From contig OZ010799.1 in NCBI GenBank assembly GCA_963932465.1, forward strand, positions 285,334,083 to 285,398,082: a stretch of DNA of 64,000 nucleotides. Direction: 5' to 3'. Every line of letters begins with the position of its first letter. The first letter of the stretch is position 1. Source of the DNA: Maratus speciosus. Its lineage: Eukaryota; Arthropoda; Arachnida; Araneae; Salticidae. This document shows positions 1-12,059 of the stretch, piece by piece. Below the pieces are notes generated by a model. The model made no database searches, was not told the origin of the DNA, and saw nothing but the letters and a program-made list of their open reading frames with translations. Position numbers and translations under genes: made by a program.

Positions 1-508
1 TTCGCGCATGCGCAGATAAAAATTATTTCATACAACTGCTCATATTTCCTAAAATATTTATATTCCAATTGCACTATATTGTTTCTACTGTATTTTGTCA
101 ATTTTTCTTAAACCAGCGTTAAATTTGGTTGAAAACCCTGCATGTTGCAAGCAAAAAACATGCAAGAATTTTTTAATTATTTTAAATAAATCGCTATATC
201 TCTATTAATATACGAGCTATTCTTACACAAAAGAATACACATATTGCACAATGTCTGTTTATTTACATTCGGTAGCGGTAGATCATTTCGTGGATTTTAT
301 TTTACAGTGTGATTCCAAGTATTACTTTTTTTCTTTGATTTTTTGTTGGCCCCCTAATTGCCTCCCTTAACATATCGACATTGCTAAATATGAGGTCATA
401 CCTGTTCTTTTTAATCCTGAAATTCCAAGAGAATCTGTCAAGTATATTTCTAAATATTCGACAAAATATCTAAAATTGAAAGTTGCCGGTCATTAATGGC
501 CATATAGT
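1..508. other. AT-rich non-coding sequence
   Basis: No gene, RNA or recognisable repeat end is visible. The sequence is AT-rich with frequent stops in every frame. Confidence 0.5.
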
Positions 509-535
509 GTATATATAATATATATATATATATAT
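509..535. repeat. (TA)n microsatellite
   Basis: Short, nearly pure alternating TA tract, seen directly. No function is inferred. Confidence 0.8.
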
Positions 536-772
536 GTAATGAATCAGCGCTACTCCCGTTGTTTCGGTGTAGATCGGGCCGACGTAGGATCGCTCCCTCT
601 GAGCTGCTAGCATCGTTAGGTAGTCGCCGTGAGTGGTATCCGAGAATTAATGAAAGTTTATGTGAGTCTCTGCAAGCAAGACACAGTGTTTTCGGGGACC
701 TGATTTATTAATCCTGTGTACATCCTTTTGAGAAATCAGGCCCCTTTTGGCTTGAGAGCTTCAGTTACTTCT

Positions 773-1054
773 TTATGGACATCTGACTTGGGAGATAAGG
801 GTATCGCAAAGCGATACTTGGAAAGCAAAGTTGCATGGACTTAAGGCATTCTTTAGTTGGTCAAAAGCCCTGTCCTGTGACCCGTGCAGCGGTATAAATA
901 TGCTGTATTTTGCATTATTCCTGCTAGGGGCCGTTGGAGTCAAAGAAGGCGTATTTAAAATATAATTGGTCGTTAGCTGAATGATTGATTGCCAAGGACT
1001 TGGGCGCTGGCTCATGATCGGCCAACGGGTCGCCGCAAGACTTACAAATTGCAC
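773..1054 (-). pseudogene. Possible LTR-retrotransposon pol fragment
   Basis: A 93-codon open stretch on the minus strand contains the pattern IPLH followed by AFDQLKNALS. This resembles the end of the reverse transcriptase domain and start of the RNase H region in Ty3/gypsy-type pol proteins (PLH...AF..LK.AL). No zinc knuckle, YVDD-type motif or integrase is visible around it. The flanking 540-770 region has a moderately GC-rich stretch and an inverted pair, CCTGATTT / AAATCAGG, near 690-750, but no LTR pair was found. The match is short and may be chance. Confidence 0.2.
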
Positions 1055-1060
1055 TTATTC

Positions 1061-3349
1061 AGCAAAAGTATTCTTATGAAATGGGCCAAAACGATCTTTG
1101 AAAGTTATAAGATGCGATGCGGGAAAAGTGACTAACAGGGGCAACTTCATTCAATCAATTGAGACACAATTACTAAAGCATTTTAAAAGTTTTAATTTTA
1201 AATTCTAAATTTAAATTTCTGTTTCTTGAAACGGGGATTTCAAATTTTAAAAGGGGCAAAAAGGGGATTTTAAAATTTAAAAAGGGGCTTAGCTTTTATC
1301 GTCTGAATTAAATTTACTCCCTGAAAAAAAAGAAATCATTTTCTCTTTTTTTCTTCTTCAACAAAGTTCAAACGCATCTTCAAACAGCTGTTCACTGGAA
1401 AGATAACAGCAAGCCTTAGCATCCTCGTGAACCTGACCTAGATAAGACAATCAGTCCTGGGTGAATCATTGGTGACCCACTTTTTCGCTGATAACGTTTC
1501 TTCTTTTCCTTTTTGCTTTCTTTCTTTCTTGAAAAGAGTGTCTTAAAAGTTTTAATCGTCTCTTTGTTGGGAAAGGGCTTGTTTTCAGGATCAGATTTTT
1601 CTTCTTATTAATTACTTACTACGGCAAATGAACGTTTTTCAGTTTTCTTATGACCAGAGTTTTTCTCAATTAATCGCTAGGGAAAGACGTTTTTTCCGTT
1701 GTTTTTTTTTCTCTTTCGCTCATGGAAGGCAGAAAAAGGATTTGTTGAATGTCTTTTTTAGAGATTTCTTTTCGTCACTTGTTACACACCTCCTGAGTTT
1801 TGCTGGGATTAATTGCTGGTTAAATAAACAGTAGATACGTCGCGGAATATTCTTGCTTCAAGTATGGATTTTTAAGGCTTTTTCCGCTAAGACATTCGGT
1901 GGGATTTCGGGATTTTTCCGCGTAAATACTTTTTATTATTAAAAATACTTATAATCTTTAAAATAAAATTTTAAAGATTTTAAGCAAATTTAAATTTAGT
2001 ATTTTCAAATTTTTATTACTTTTATTTTTTTTTAATTTTCTTGTGATATTTAAAGTTTATGATTAAAATTATTGAAAATTTTGATGTAGACATACTGCAT
2101 GCGCGTTAAAATCGTAATAACTAAGGTAACAGTAGTTTTTGTTTTCGTAGTCATCAGATGAAGCATGCGTGCGATCACCAAAAAGTAAATTTATTTTATT
2201 TTAAAGTTTTTGGCATACTATGAATAAATGTTGAACTAGTTACATGTTTTACACAGAAAATTATCAAAAGATACTTGCGCCATTGAATAGTTAGTATCCT
2301 ATTCCATTAATTATTTTTATAAATACAGATGAGCACCTGAAATTTTTAAATGTTTGTAAATAGTTATTTATGCCAGGTTGTGTGTTAGATTAATCCATAT
2401 TTGAATCATTTTCGTGTAGATAGATTTTATTTTAATGAGAACGTTTTTAAAATATTTCTTCTTGTATATAGAATTTTATGCAAATATTACTCATTCTAGA
2501 TTTTTGTGTATAGCTGAATATTACATTTTATATTGTTGTATTTTAATATTTTAGTACTTGAGTTTTTAATTTTTAGTATTTTTATCCAGTATTTTTTTAA
2601 TACATCCCATTTCATAAATACAAGATATGAGCAGGTATTTCACCCATGCCAATTTTAGAAAACAGGTGAAGGTCCCGCCCCCACCATGTTCAAAATGTTT
2701 TCCATAATTCAATCATTGGTTTAGACATGACCTTGGTAACCCCACTTTAACCGTGGTAAATTCAATAGTGTCTAATTCCACACATTCATTTTTTAAAGAT
2801 GACCATGGTTCTACCCCATTAAGTCTTTAAACAAAAATTTGTTTTAACTCCAATCGAAAACACCCCTCTACAGACAAAAGGGATTCAGTGACCTGTATAA
2901 TCTGAACAAATGTGGCAACTGTTGATAAAATAAATGTCCAGACAATAAAAGCTAGCTAACAAAAATTTGTCAACGGGTTGCCATGCACTTAGAAGTCTTG
3001 ATCCTAATCCTGTTTGTTTGAAACAGGATCTATTATTTTATTAATTTTTTTTTATTTGTTTTATCTATTTAATTTTCCTGTTTTATTTATTGATTTTTTT
3101 TTCTTTTTGGCAGTAGTAAAATTCTTGAATTCTTAAAAATTTAGAGATTTTTGCTATTTGCTAAGAGCTGAGTGAGATGTAAATGTGATTTATTAAATTA
3201 TGACTTTAGTTTATTAATGCCACTGAGGAAAATGAATAATACCTCAGTCTGCAAAATAGTAAACACCATTGCTTACAGGTAAACTGCATCTGCATCTTCA
3301 CACAAAAAATAAACATAAAGCTCATTTTTCTTTTTTTTAAATTTTTGCT
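1061..3349. other. AT-rich non-coding stretch, no gene seen
   Basis: Long AT-rich sequence without a credible coding region. Open stretches such as 1628-1834 are phenylalanine-rich translations of T-runs. No paired terminal repeats were recognised. Confidence 0.5.
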
Positions 3350-3425
3350 AAAACCTTCAACGGTTTAGGATTTGTTAAAACCTTCAACGGTTTAGGATTT
3401 GTTAAAACCTTCAACGGTTTAGGAT
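3350..3425. repeat. Three 27-bp tandem repeats, each with a small palindrome
   Basis: The motif CCTTCAACGGTTTAGGA recurs at about 3354, 3381 and 3408, a 27-bp period. Each copy contains AAACC-ttcaac-GGTTT, an inverted repeat with a 6-base loop. The flanks are T-rich. Function unknown. Confidence 0.85.
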
Positions 3426-3429
3426 AAAT

Positions 3430-3849
3430 ACTACTTACCTTCAGACTTGTATAAAACCAAAAACTTTCTGCGCACATAAATATTGGGTCAAAAAATTTCT
3501 GCAAATTAATTTAATGTTTAATAAAATAACGTGTTATATTATTTTGACGATATGAATTAAAAAGAGTAGTTTTAAAATAATTACCATTTGAATTAAAAAT
3601 TAATATTAATTACAGAATAGTTATGTTAGTTAAAAAAATAATAAAGCTAAAAATCCATCATAAGAAGGGGATCTTATCAATTATTGTGTCAATAAATTTA
3701 GAAACAGCCCGATCCTTTATATTGTGAGCTCTTCGCACAAAATGAAAGTCTTAATATTCGCAGAAATAATATGACATTGCTTCTGAAACAACTGAATCAT
3801 ATTTTGTAAGGAGAGGTCCATTCATAGCTATCATTAAAGAGACCGGTGA
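3430..3849. other. AT-rich spacer
   Basis: Nothing recognisable apart from AT-rich sequence leading into the minisatellite at 3.85 kb. Confidence 0.4.
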
Positions 3850-3865
3850 GTTTTTATTGTGGCCG

Positions 3866-4949
3866 ACGAAATTCCTCCTGTTTTTTCTGCGATCCTTTGA
3901 CGAAATTTGCGTTTTTTCGCGATCCTTTGACGAAATTCACGCTTTTCCCGTGGCGCTTTGACGAAATTCGCGTTTTATTTCGCGATCCTTTGACGAAATT
4001 TGCGTTTTTTTCGCGATCGTTTGCCGAAGTTTGCGTTTTTTCGCGATCGTTTGACGAAATTCGCGTTTTTCCCTCGATCCTTTGACGAAATTCACGTTTT
4101 TTTCCGCGATCATTTGACGAAATTTGCGTTGTTTTCGCGATCCTTTGACGAAATTTGTCTTTTTGCACGATATTTTGACGAAATTCACACTTTTTCCGCG
4201 CGTATTGACGAAATTCGCGTTTTATTTCGCGCTCCTTTGGACGAAATTTGCGTTTTTTCGCGATCGTTTAACGAAATTTGCGTTTTTTCGCGATCGTTTG
4301 CCGAAGTTAGCGTTTTTTTGCGATCCTTTGACGAAATTTGCATTTTTTCGCGATATTTTGACGAAATCCACGCTTTTTCGGCGGCGCTTTGACGAAATTT
4401 TCGTTTTTTTTTCGCCATCCTTTGACTAAATCTGCATTTTTTTCATGATCTTTTGACAAAATTCGCGCGTTTTCCGCTATGCTTTTACGAAATTCGTTTT
4501 TTCCTGCGCTCCTTGGACTAAATTTGCTTTTTTCTGCGATTTTTTGACGAAATTCTCTTTTTTTCTGTGATCTTTTGACGAAATGTGTTTTTTTCGCGAT
4601 CCTTTGACGAAATTTGCGCTTTTTTTCGCAGCCCTTTGACGAAATTTGATTTTTCCGCGATTCTTTTACGAAATTTGCGTTTTCGCGATTTTTTGACAAA
4701 GTTTGCGCTTTTACCGTTATGCTTTTACGAAATTTTGTTTTTTACCTGCGCTCCTTTGACGAAATTCGCGCTTTTCCCACGTTCCTCTTAGAAAAAAATT
4801 TGCGTTTTTTTCTCGATGTTTTGACAAATTTTGTGACTTTTTTCTGCGAACGATTGACAAAATTAGCTTATTTTCGGCGACCATTTGTTGAAATCCGCAA
4901 TATATTTCAGTCATACTTTTTTTATGTCTGAATTTTCGGACTGATGGCC

Positions 4950-4984
<35 letters not shown>

Positions 4985-5023
4985 GCCTTAAATTTTCGGA
5001 AAATTCGGAACAGAATCCCTCTG
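3866..5023. repeat. 31-bp minisatellite with hAT-like right end (copy K3)
   Basis: The core TTTGACGAAATTTGCG recurs about every 30-33 bp from 3866 to about 4890, usually preceded by TCGCGATCC. After the array comes a module (4845-5023) also found at 39.0-39.15, 40.85-41.0, 46.09-46.24 and 47.33-47.49 kb. It contains CGACCATTTG, TGTCTGAATTTTCGGAC and GGAACAGAATCCCTCTG, interrupted here by a run of about 30 T. The last motif corresponds to the inverted right end of complete copies (CAGAATCACCC-type). A matching left end is not seen, so this copy looks truncated. Both strands stay open over much of the array because stop codons are rare in the unit; I do not consider it coding. Confidence 0.8.
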
Positions 5024-5125
5024 GCAAACAATAAATAAATCGTACATAAAATTGGGGAATATTTTTAATTTTTCGGTATTTAAAAAAAAAAAAATACTAG
5101 AACAAAAATTACGTTTTTTTTCCTA

Positions 5126-5164
5126 AAAATTTTCCGCAAAGTTCCGAATTTTGCGGAAAATTTT
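5126..5164. repeat. Perfect 15-bp inverted repeat (hairpin)
   Basis: Arms 5126-5140 (AAAATTTTCCGCAAA) and 5150-5164 are exact reverse complements with a 9-base loop. A second short palindrome, CGCAC-ggc-GTGCG, follows at about 5168-5180. TTTTCCGCG is also frequent in the neighbouring minisatellite family, so this may be the end of a related element. Confidence 0.85.
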
Positions 5165-5180
5165 CCGCGCACGGCGTGCG

Positions 5181-6129
5181 TCTATATTATAGAACTCTGC
5201 TTACCTTGCAAGTAGTCTCCCATGTAAATAGACTTTAATGTAGTATTTTTCTTTATTTTCATACTTATTTCAATATTTTTATTTCAACATATTTTTAATA
5301 TTTTCACATTTTGAAATAAAAGGTGAAGAAATTTAAAAAAAAAATTTCATAAATTCACATTTTTAAGTATTTCCCTAAGTAAATACTTTTGTATTTTGCT
5401 GTACATTTATTTTTCGTTTGAATACCATTTACATATTTTGAAAATAGATGAGGAAATGCTTTCAATTTTTTTCATGTGTTCAAATATTGCTATTATATTG
5501 TGTTTGTTCTATAATTATGGAAAATAACATTTTAAGTTTTCCTAGGTTTATCTGCAATGTCCAATATCATATTTCTACATAAATTTATACTTTTACATAG
5601 TTTAATTTTATATAAAAATGTGAAATTAATTTAATTGTATATAAAAATGTGAAATATGTGCTCAAAGACTTTAACCAAAAAGCACAAACTTATTGACCAG
5701 AGGACTTGAAAACATGAAAATTATGGTCAATATACTCTTTATTTTATTACTTTCATCTATTATTATTATTATTGTTCATGTTTTTCAGCTTTCCCATATG
5801 TTTATGATATTTTTATATTTCATGTCATTATGTTTTTCAAATATTATATGTAAAGTTCGGTCAGGTTGTCCCTAGAGCCATATCTCAAACTTAGATATTT
5901 TTGCATAAAAACTTAAAAATTTTCCCTTAAAGTTTACAACTCAAAATTTAAATATATTTTCCAGCAGCAAAATTCAGCCCTCATATCTTAGCAAACTTTA
6001 CTTTAACATTACATTTACTTTATATTTTACTTTAGATTTAACTTTAATATTGACCTTAATCTGTAGTGAGTGCTGCACACTAAATTCTTTCTTATCTGAT
6101 TTCGTATTCACCATTTTCCTGGCTGAGCT
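5181..6129. other. AT-rich non-coding stretch
   Basis: No gene or element boundary recognised. Confidence 0.45.
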
Positions 6130-6148
6130 CCCCCCCCCCCCCCCCCCC
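6130..6148. repeat. 19-base poly-C tract
   Basis: An uninterrupted C run, one of six poly-C or poly-G runs of 14 bases or more in the window. See the finding on G/C homopolymers. Confidence 0.95.
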
Positions 6149-7399
6149 AGATTTGCAGGCGAATCTGGGTGTACCTCAACTTGGAGGGGGGGATATGAAA
6201 GGATAAAAACCCTTTTAAAATTTCAAATTCCAAATTAAATTTCAAAGTTTTAAATTAAAATCCGAAGTTTAATCTCATTCTAAAACCAGTTTTACCCCTT
6301 GAAACTTTGTTTCCCAGCAATACATCTTATTACTTTCGGATATCATTTTCGGACGATCCTTAAGAGTAAAAATAGCTGAGTTGCAGATTTGGTAGCCATG
6401 TGTGGTTAGCTGATTCCCGGAATGGCCAAACCCAATTCTGGAATCTGAGCCCGCGCAATCAATCAAAAGCTAATCAGCCAATTAAAGAAATGTTCCTCCC
6501 AAATTCACAACTATGTCTTCTGCTGGAAACTATGATAAACAATAAGATATTAGCTAAAACCCGCGCCAATAACGAGGGAACTTGCAATTTTGAAAGGCCT
6601 GCAAAACCTACGGCCATGTAGCACTCCTGGAATAAGCGACGTGACTGGCTCGAAGGGCCCCCGGCCGAACTCGCGGACCGGACTGTAAGATGGGCGGCAA
6701 AATATATGAGTTCGGTCCACCAAGAGGTTCCCGAGTCTAAGTTATTTATCTACAACTACTGTCAACCCCAAGATGTACTTGCATCTGAAAGCCGGCTGTA
6801 CGGACACATGCCGGGAAGTGCACGGGCCGCGACTACCCTTTACAAGCCCGAAATGCTCGTGAAATATCATTACATATATATATGTATATATAATAAATTT
6901 GAAATCACAAATATATGAAGAAATTGATAAAGTTCTAAAGATGATTTAGAAATGAACATAGGAAACCAGTATGTAAAATAAGAAACTATGAATGACTCAC
7001 AGAATCTTCAGAGGAGCTTGTGAGTTCATTCATAGAAGATGCGTTATTTCATCCAATTTTGTCGGCATTAAGCCTAAAATGACAAAATTTAGCTCCTTAT
7101 AACGCAAACATTACAGAAAATAGATAATAAAAAGCTAAAAGATCCAAAGAAAGATACACCTCATACAGGATATTAAAAATTATTAGAGCACAATACCTGA
7201 ATGACATACTAAGAGTCAAAACTACTGCATATCAGCATGAAAAAAAAAGTTAAGACTATTTTAACATGTGATCTACAGTTGAGCATCTGAGTGAAACCCA
7301 TAACTGTGTTGCCATCTGGTGTGAGAAAGGTAAAATGTAAATTGGAACTGGAGTAATAACAATAATGTTTAGTGTTGCCATCTTAAGCCCAAAAAAATA
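6149..7399. other. Unassigned stretch with a GC-richer patch
   Basis: Between about 6600 and 6860 base composition changes sharply to GC-rich, non-repetitive-looking sequence (GGGCCCCCGGCCG, GGGCCGCGAC). Open stretches at 6400-6621 (+) and 6706-6918 (+) cover part of it, but neither matches a family I recognise. It could be an exon, an LTR or a fragment of another element. Confidence 0.35.
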
Positions 7400-7401
7400 T
7401 A

Positions 7402-7480
7402 CAGTAAAACCTCTAAATAACGGACACCTCAGGAGCACAGAAACTGTCCGCTTTTCGGAGGTGTCCGCTATTGGGAAAAC
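7402..7480. mobile_element. Single pogo/Tigger-like terminus
   Basis: TA followed by CAGTAAAACCTC at 7400-7413 resembles pogo/Tigger-type ends. Just inside are inverted repeats CGGACACCTC (7421-7430) and GAGGTGTCCG (7458-7467). No partner end (GAGGTTTTACTG-TA) was found, so this is a solo or truncated terminus. Confidence 0.45.
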
Positions 7481-8537
7481 CTCAGAGATTCAAAAACTGC
7501 TAAGAAATGTTTAATGTTTCATTAATTGACTTTTATATGTCCTAAAACCTCTATTATATGATTAATCAGAAATTATTTTTTTTTTTTTAAGCAACTAGGG
7601 GGTTCTGCCCACTACGAGCTACGCTCGCCAACCCCCGTTCAGGCACACCAAAATCCAAAAAGCACGCTAATTTGATCGGCTTTAAAAATATTGAATTAAA
7701 AAAAAACAAAAACAGAAACGATCTTTCTGTAAACGGGTTTCCATTCGTTTTCCTTAGATTGGGGATTTTTAAGACCAAATCTGCTGCTGTTAAGAGATAC
7801 AATGGCTGTTTTCGTATTTAATTAAAAAAAATTAGTTAAACATTTGAAAATAAGCTAATGTAAAATGAATTAAGTAAACAGTGTCATTGTCTCCAGGTAT
7901 TTTTTAACAGCGCTATAAGATAGTTCTTTTAAATAATTCATTTTAAATCTGACATAATTCACACCAAAGTTTTATTTCTCTTATTAATATTCACGTGAAA
8001 ATACTTTTGTTGTCAGAAGGAAATATTATTTGTGCTGTCTTCGAATTCACGATAATATTTGAAAAGATGATCTCAAAATATCAAGCAAATATATTTTTTA
8101 ATTTAAATTGTTTTGCCTTATTTTTTGGCCATTTTAAATATGACGTAATTTCCTCCATTTACAAGTTTTAACGCATAATAATGTTTTTTTTATTTTAACA
8201 CTTTGTTTCTCTTTTAAAATTCAAGTGTAAATATGATTCTTATGACGTAATTTTCCTGCTTTTAACACATAATCATTTAATTCTAATTTTAAAGTTTTTT
8301 TTTCTGTTTATAATAGCCACGTGTAAATAATTTTTTTAATTTGAAGGAAATATTATTCTTTGCACTGTTTTAAAAATTGGCAACAATTTAAAATAATATC
8401 CTTTTCTGAAATATTTCTAGAAATGCTGAAAATTTGAATTTAAAATGGAAATAAATCCTCAAAAAATGAATAGAATAAAAAAAATAAAGGCAGTCTGCAC
8501 ACCGAGAACTTCTCATGTATAAAATGATTAAATTCCT

Positions 8538-9353
8538 ATGAATAGTTTTTGCTCCTATAAAACTTTTTTAATGGAACGACTTTGACCAACTTTAACATTA
8601 AATATATCTTAAAATAATTACTCGATTTGAAAACTGTGTGCATCAGCGTGTTTATCAAACATTTCTCTATAACACCACCGATTTTCATATTGTAGTATGC
8701 AACAGTTTTTTTAATATTAACGAAGAAAGACCGTGCTTAAACATTCAAATGGATGCCGATCTACCGGGAATATCTATGCAGAATTTCATTGGTCCATTTC
8801 CAAATCAAAACTTTATATATATGAATAGTTTTTGCTCCTATAAAACTTTTTTAATGGAACGACTTTGACCAACTTTAACATTAAATATATCTTAAAATAA
8901 TTACTCGATTTGAAAACTGTGTGCATCAGCGTGTTTATCAAACATTTCTCTATAACACCGCCGAGTGGCTGAGAGATTCTGCTCTCGAAGCTGGTAGACG
9001 GGAGGTGCTGGGTTCGAACCCAATCGCGCCCGTCGGCCTAACCGTTTCGGAGCTTTCGTGGTTTTCTTCGAAGCCTTGGATTTTCCATGCGTAAATACGG
9101 GTTAGGTTCCCTTAGAAAGACCCCCACGAAGGGCACTCCCCCTAGGGCCTATATCCCTCGAGTAGATAATCGGCCGTCAACAATCAACCCAACCCAACCC
9201 TATAACACCACCGATTTTCATATTGTAGTATGCAACAGTTTTTTTAATATTAACGAAGAAAGACCGTGCTTAAACATTCAAATGGATGCCGATCTACCGG
9301 GAATATCTATGCAGAATTTCATTGGTCCATTTCCAAATCAAAACTTTATATAT
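8538..9353. repeat. 283-bp tandem duplication, second copy split by a SINE
   Basis: The first unit is 8538-8820. The second starts at 8821 and ends near 9353, longer only because of the SINE at 8960-9199. Shared text includes CTATAACACCACCGATTTTC. The same stretch occurs once, more diverged, at about 31750-32055. Confidence 0.9.
8960..9199 (+). mobile_element. tRNA-derived SINE with AACCC tail
   Basis: The 5' part contains a pol III box A-like GAGTGGCTGAGAGAT (from 8963) and a perfect box B GGTTCGAACCC (9011-9021). GCCGAGTGG and the spacing recall type II tRNAs (Ser/Leu). The tRNA-unrelated body ends in repeated AACCC. The element is flanked by CTATAACACC at 8950-8959 and 9200-9209, and the neighbouring tandem unit at about 8670 gives the empty site. 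SINEs are copied by partner LINE machinery; none is seen here. It is not a functional tRNA gene because there is no intact acceptor stem. Confidence 0.85.
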
Positions 9354-9360
9354 ATATATA

Positions 9361-10041
9361 CTAGGGGGCTCTGCCCCATACGAGCTACGCTCGCCAACCC
9401 CCGTTCAGACACCCCAGATTCTAAAAGCATGCTAATTTCATCGGCCTTAAAAAGACGAAATTATAATTTAAAACAAGTAAGAAAAATCATGCGTACAGCA
9501 TAGATTATGAAACACTTTCCAACACTCCCTGAAAGCTTTAACGAAACTTCGTTTACTTAGGGAAATAAGGTAAATAATATAACTAAGTAAACATTTAAAA
9601 ATCTGATTTCAGTAGTTACCGTCCATAGCCAAATATGTATTCCAATTCTTTGGAACAGCCCTTATTCGATCTGTATGTTGATATATATACTATATAATGG
9701 GAAAATTTAGTTTAGCAAGAAAATGCATAACAGGTTGAAATTCATCTTTCAGCAATTTATACTAATAGATGTAAACATACTTGAATACTTTTGTACAGAC
9801 CTACAGTTTACCTAGTACCTTTATTACATGCCACTATTCAGCTAAAATTTAATTCAAACTAAAACATGCTTAAAACTACTGAAATTACATTTCCAGAATT
9901 TATCAGCCATAGACGGCCATGTATCCAACTCTTAAGGTGGCCCTGTATATCATTTTATCTTTATTCTACAAATATTTCTTAGTACACTAAATTCAGTTCT
10001 GCGTAAAAATGCATAACTCCTTTAAAACCCACCATTAAGCC
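9361..10041 (-). repeat. 1.3-kb dispersed unit, first part, with Helitron-like end
   Basis: Begins CTAG then GGGGC-tct-GCCCC (9365-9377), read on the minus strand as hairpin plus CTAG beside T, a Helitron-type 3' end. From about 9475 the text matches 16505-17139 (for example ACACTTTCCAACACTCCCTG). The unit is interrupted at 10042 by a hAT-type element and resumes at 14639. Removing insertions, the period to the next copy of AAGAAAAATCATGC (9480 to 16507) is about 1.3 kb. Confidence 0.6.
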
Positions 10042-10984
10042 CAGGGGCGCGCCAGCAGTATCCGGCGCCTGTGTGCAGAACTTCAATTGGCGCCCCATAT
10101 TCCTCCCCCCTCCCCCCCCCCCCCGAAAAAAAAAACTTCATAATTTTTTTCAAGGAGTATAAATGCATAGCGTCCAAGACAATCTTTCCGGGGGTTTTCT
10201 CCAAATCAAATAAACGAATTCGGAACCAGAAAATTTATTTAATGAAATATGTCCAGTTTCTACAGGGTTCTTTTTTATTTAAATTATTAAATTAAATTTC
10301 TGGTTAAAAATATTGTTGTTTGAATTAAAAATAAGGAATGTTGTCAGTTATGCAAATAACAGACATCCCTAAAAGGTGGGTGCTTCAGTTATTTGCTCCC
10401 TCTCCCCACAATGGCATACCTCCTAAGTAAATCAGCTTCTTTTACCTCCATCACTCCCGGAATTTTTAAGATGTGATCTTTATTTATATTTATACTTAAA
10501 ACAGTTCAAATAAACTTTAATTTGGAAATATAGCTGTGTTGAATTAATCAATGGTAGGACTATGGCACAAAGAAAGGGTGATCGTAATACGGTAAATACA
10601 GATAAAAGTAGAAAATTATTTTCTCAAATTATGATGTTTGTAACACACCGGAGCGCGTTTATAGTACTTTTATCTCTTTTAAAGTAATGTAACATCAATT
10701 AAGATGCGCCTTAAACAATAACAACACGCAGATCATAATTAGGGGTGCATTCGAAATGTTCCAGTCCCGGAACATTTGATTTTACATTAGCAAATATAGA
10801 ACCCCTATGCTGGCTATATAACAATTGTCATGAAAAATGCACATTCATTTCGCGTTTACATTGTTAAGAAGCTAAGCGAAACTTTACCTTGTCACACTGT
10901 TAACCCTTCCTTCTCTGTGAGATTTTTTTTTATTTTTCGAATTCCCAATTTTCGTGCAATGAATCTAAGTTCTAAATTAAAAAT

Positions 10985-11030
10985 ATCTATACTAATAAAA
11001 CAAAGTTTCGCTCTGTCTGTGTGCGATGGC
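10985..11030 (+). repeat. Possible Helentron-like 5' end fragment
   Basis: TATACTAATAAAAC, a short spacer and CTCTGTCTGTGTGC resemble the end-plus-microsatellite signature of the repeat arrays elsewhere in the window. No full array follows, so this may be a fragment. Confidence 0.3.
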
Positions 11031-11206
11031 TAGCAGAATCTACGGCCCATACGAAGCTCAAACTTTTTGTGAGAATAGTCGAAAGCCTCTTCTGGAGCAC
11101 CGTGCACCTAAGTTTCAGAATTTTAAATCTCTAATAATTAGTTGAGAAATTAATTAAAAAGCCCAAATTAAAAGAATGAAAAGTATTCATAACTCAACAA
11201 GAACAT

Positions 11207-11210
<4 letters not shown>

Positions 11211-11242
<32 letters not shown>
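11211..11242. repeat. Poly-T tract, about 32 bases
   Basis: Uninterrupted T run within the 10042-14630 element. The minus strand would read poly-A, perhaps the tail of an old retroposed sequence. Confidence 0.85.
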
Positions 11243-12059
11243 CAAACCGTAGACAACTTCTTCAAAAGCTCAAAGAGGGGGAGAGGGGTTAATAGAATTA
11301 CAGAGTTGCTAGGGCAATAAATGTACTGGGACTTTTTAAAAAGTACTGTACCTTAAATTCTACTGGGCCTGGACAACTCGAAAATTGCACAGCCAGACGC
11401 AAAAAAATCCCCCCCTTTCAGAAATTCTAAAAATTATTCCGGTACGGTTTAAGGAAGTAAAAAAATCCACGAAAAATCGATTTATAAAAAAATCTTTTTA
11501 TTTCCTTCGAAAGAAAAGTTCGAAATCTCTCCCATGGACGCCAGGTGTTCATTGCAGACAACCGGCTTCTTTCAATAGTGGACATTTTCAAACGAATATA
11601 AAATTTTCAAAATAAAAATTTACAGATTTAATTTTTAATCATCCAGATGCAGAATTTTTCGCTAATTTCAGATATGTAAATTTCTTCACGGTCGCTCAAT
11701 TACAAACTTAAATATTAATTATTATTTCATTAATTGGATGATTCCTTTCAAACTCTAAATTTAAAAGCCAGTCTTTCGAAACCACAATTGATTTTTATAG
11801 TGCGATTCTTTGGAACGCCATATTTTTTTTTTTTTAATACACCATTTAGATATTATAAAGTTATGCATCTAGCCCTATCTTTAAACGCTGTTTAATAATA
11901 CCTAAATTTGATAAAAATCGATCCGCAAGTTTTTGTTTGATAAAAAATTCGACTTTTAAAAAGGAAAAGAAATGCTTTAAATTAAAAAAGAAAACTGACG
12001 AACTGATCGATTTGGAACTTTCAGATACTTTATAACACAAAATAAAGATTTTAAAAAGT

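Larger units (their letters stand above)
7595..9353 (-). repeat. Dispersed repeat segment with Helitron-like end
   Basis: The segment starts with CTAGGGGGTTCTGCCC, whose reverse complement is a small hairpin followed by CTAG, as at Helitron 3' ends (CTRR preceded by a hairpin). A palindromic CGAGC-tac-GCTCG follows. The downstream sequence is shared with 31310-32060 (for example CATCAGCGTGTTTATCAAACAT) and its first 230 bp with 16390-16500. A second CTAGGGGG terminus sits at 9361. No RepHel protein is present. The class assignment is inferred from the ends only. Confidence 0.5.

Noticed and set aside
3846..4699. Several overlapping open frames of up to 130 codons on both strands with repeats such as FRDPLTKFAF
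   Set aside because: They arise from the ~31-bp minisatellite, whose unit rarely produces stops; frames drift between units and the same happens at every other array. No start context, domain or conservation.
3866..4890. Resemblance to a CRISPR array (short regular repeats)
   Set aside because: Units are contiguous and degenerate without unique spacers, the context is eukaryotic transposons, and no cas genes exist.
8960..9040. Possible functional tRNA gene (Ser/Leu-like)
   Set aside because: Boxes A and B are present but there is no complete cloverleaf or terminator, and the sequence is continuous with a SINE body and tail flanked by a target duplication.
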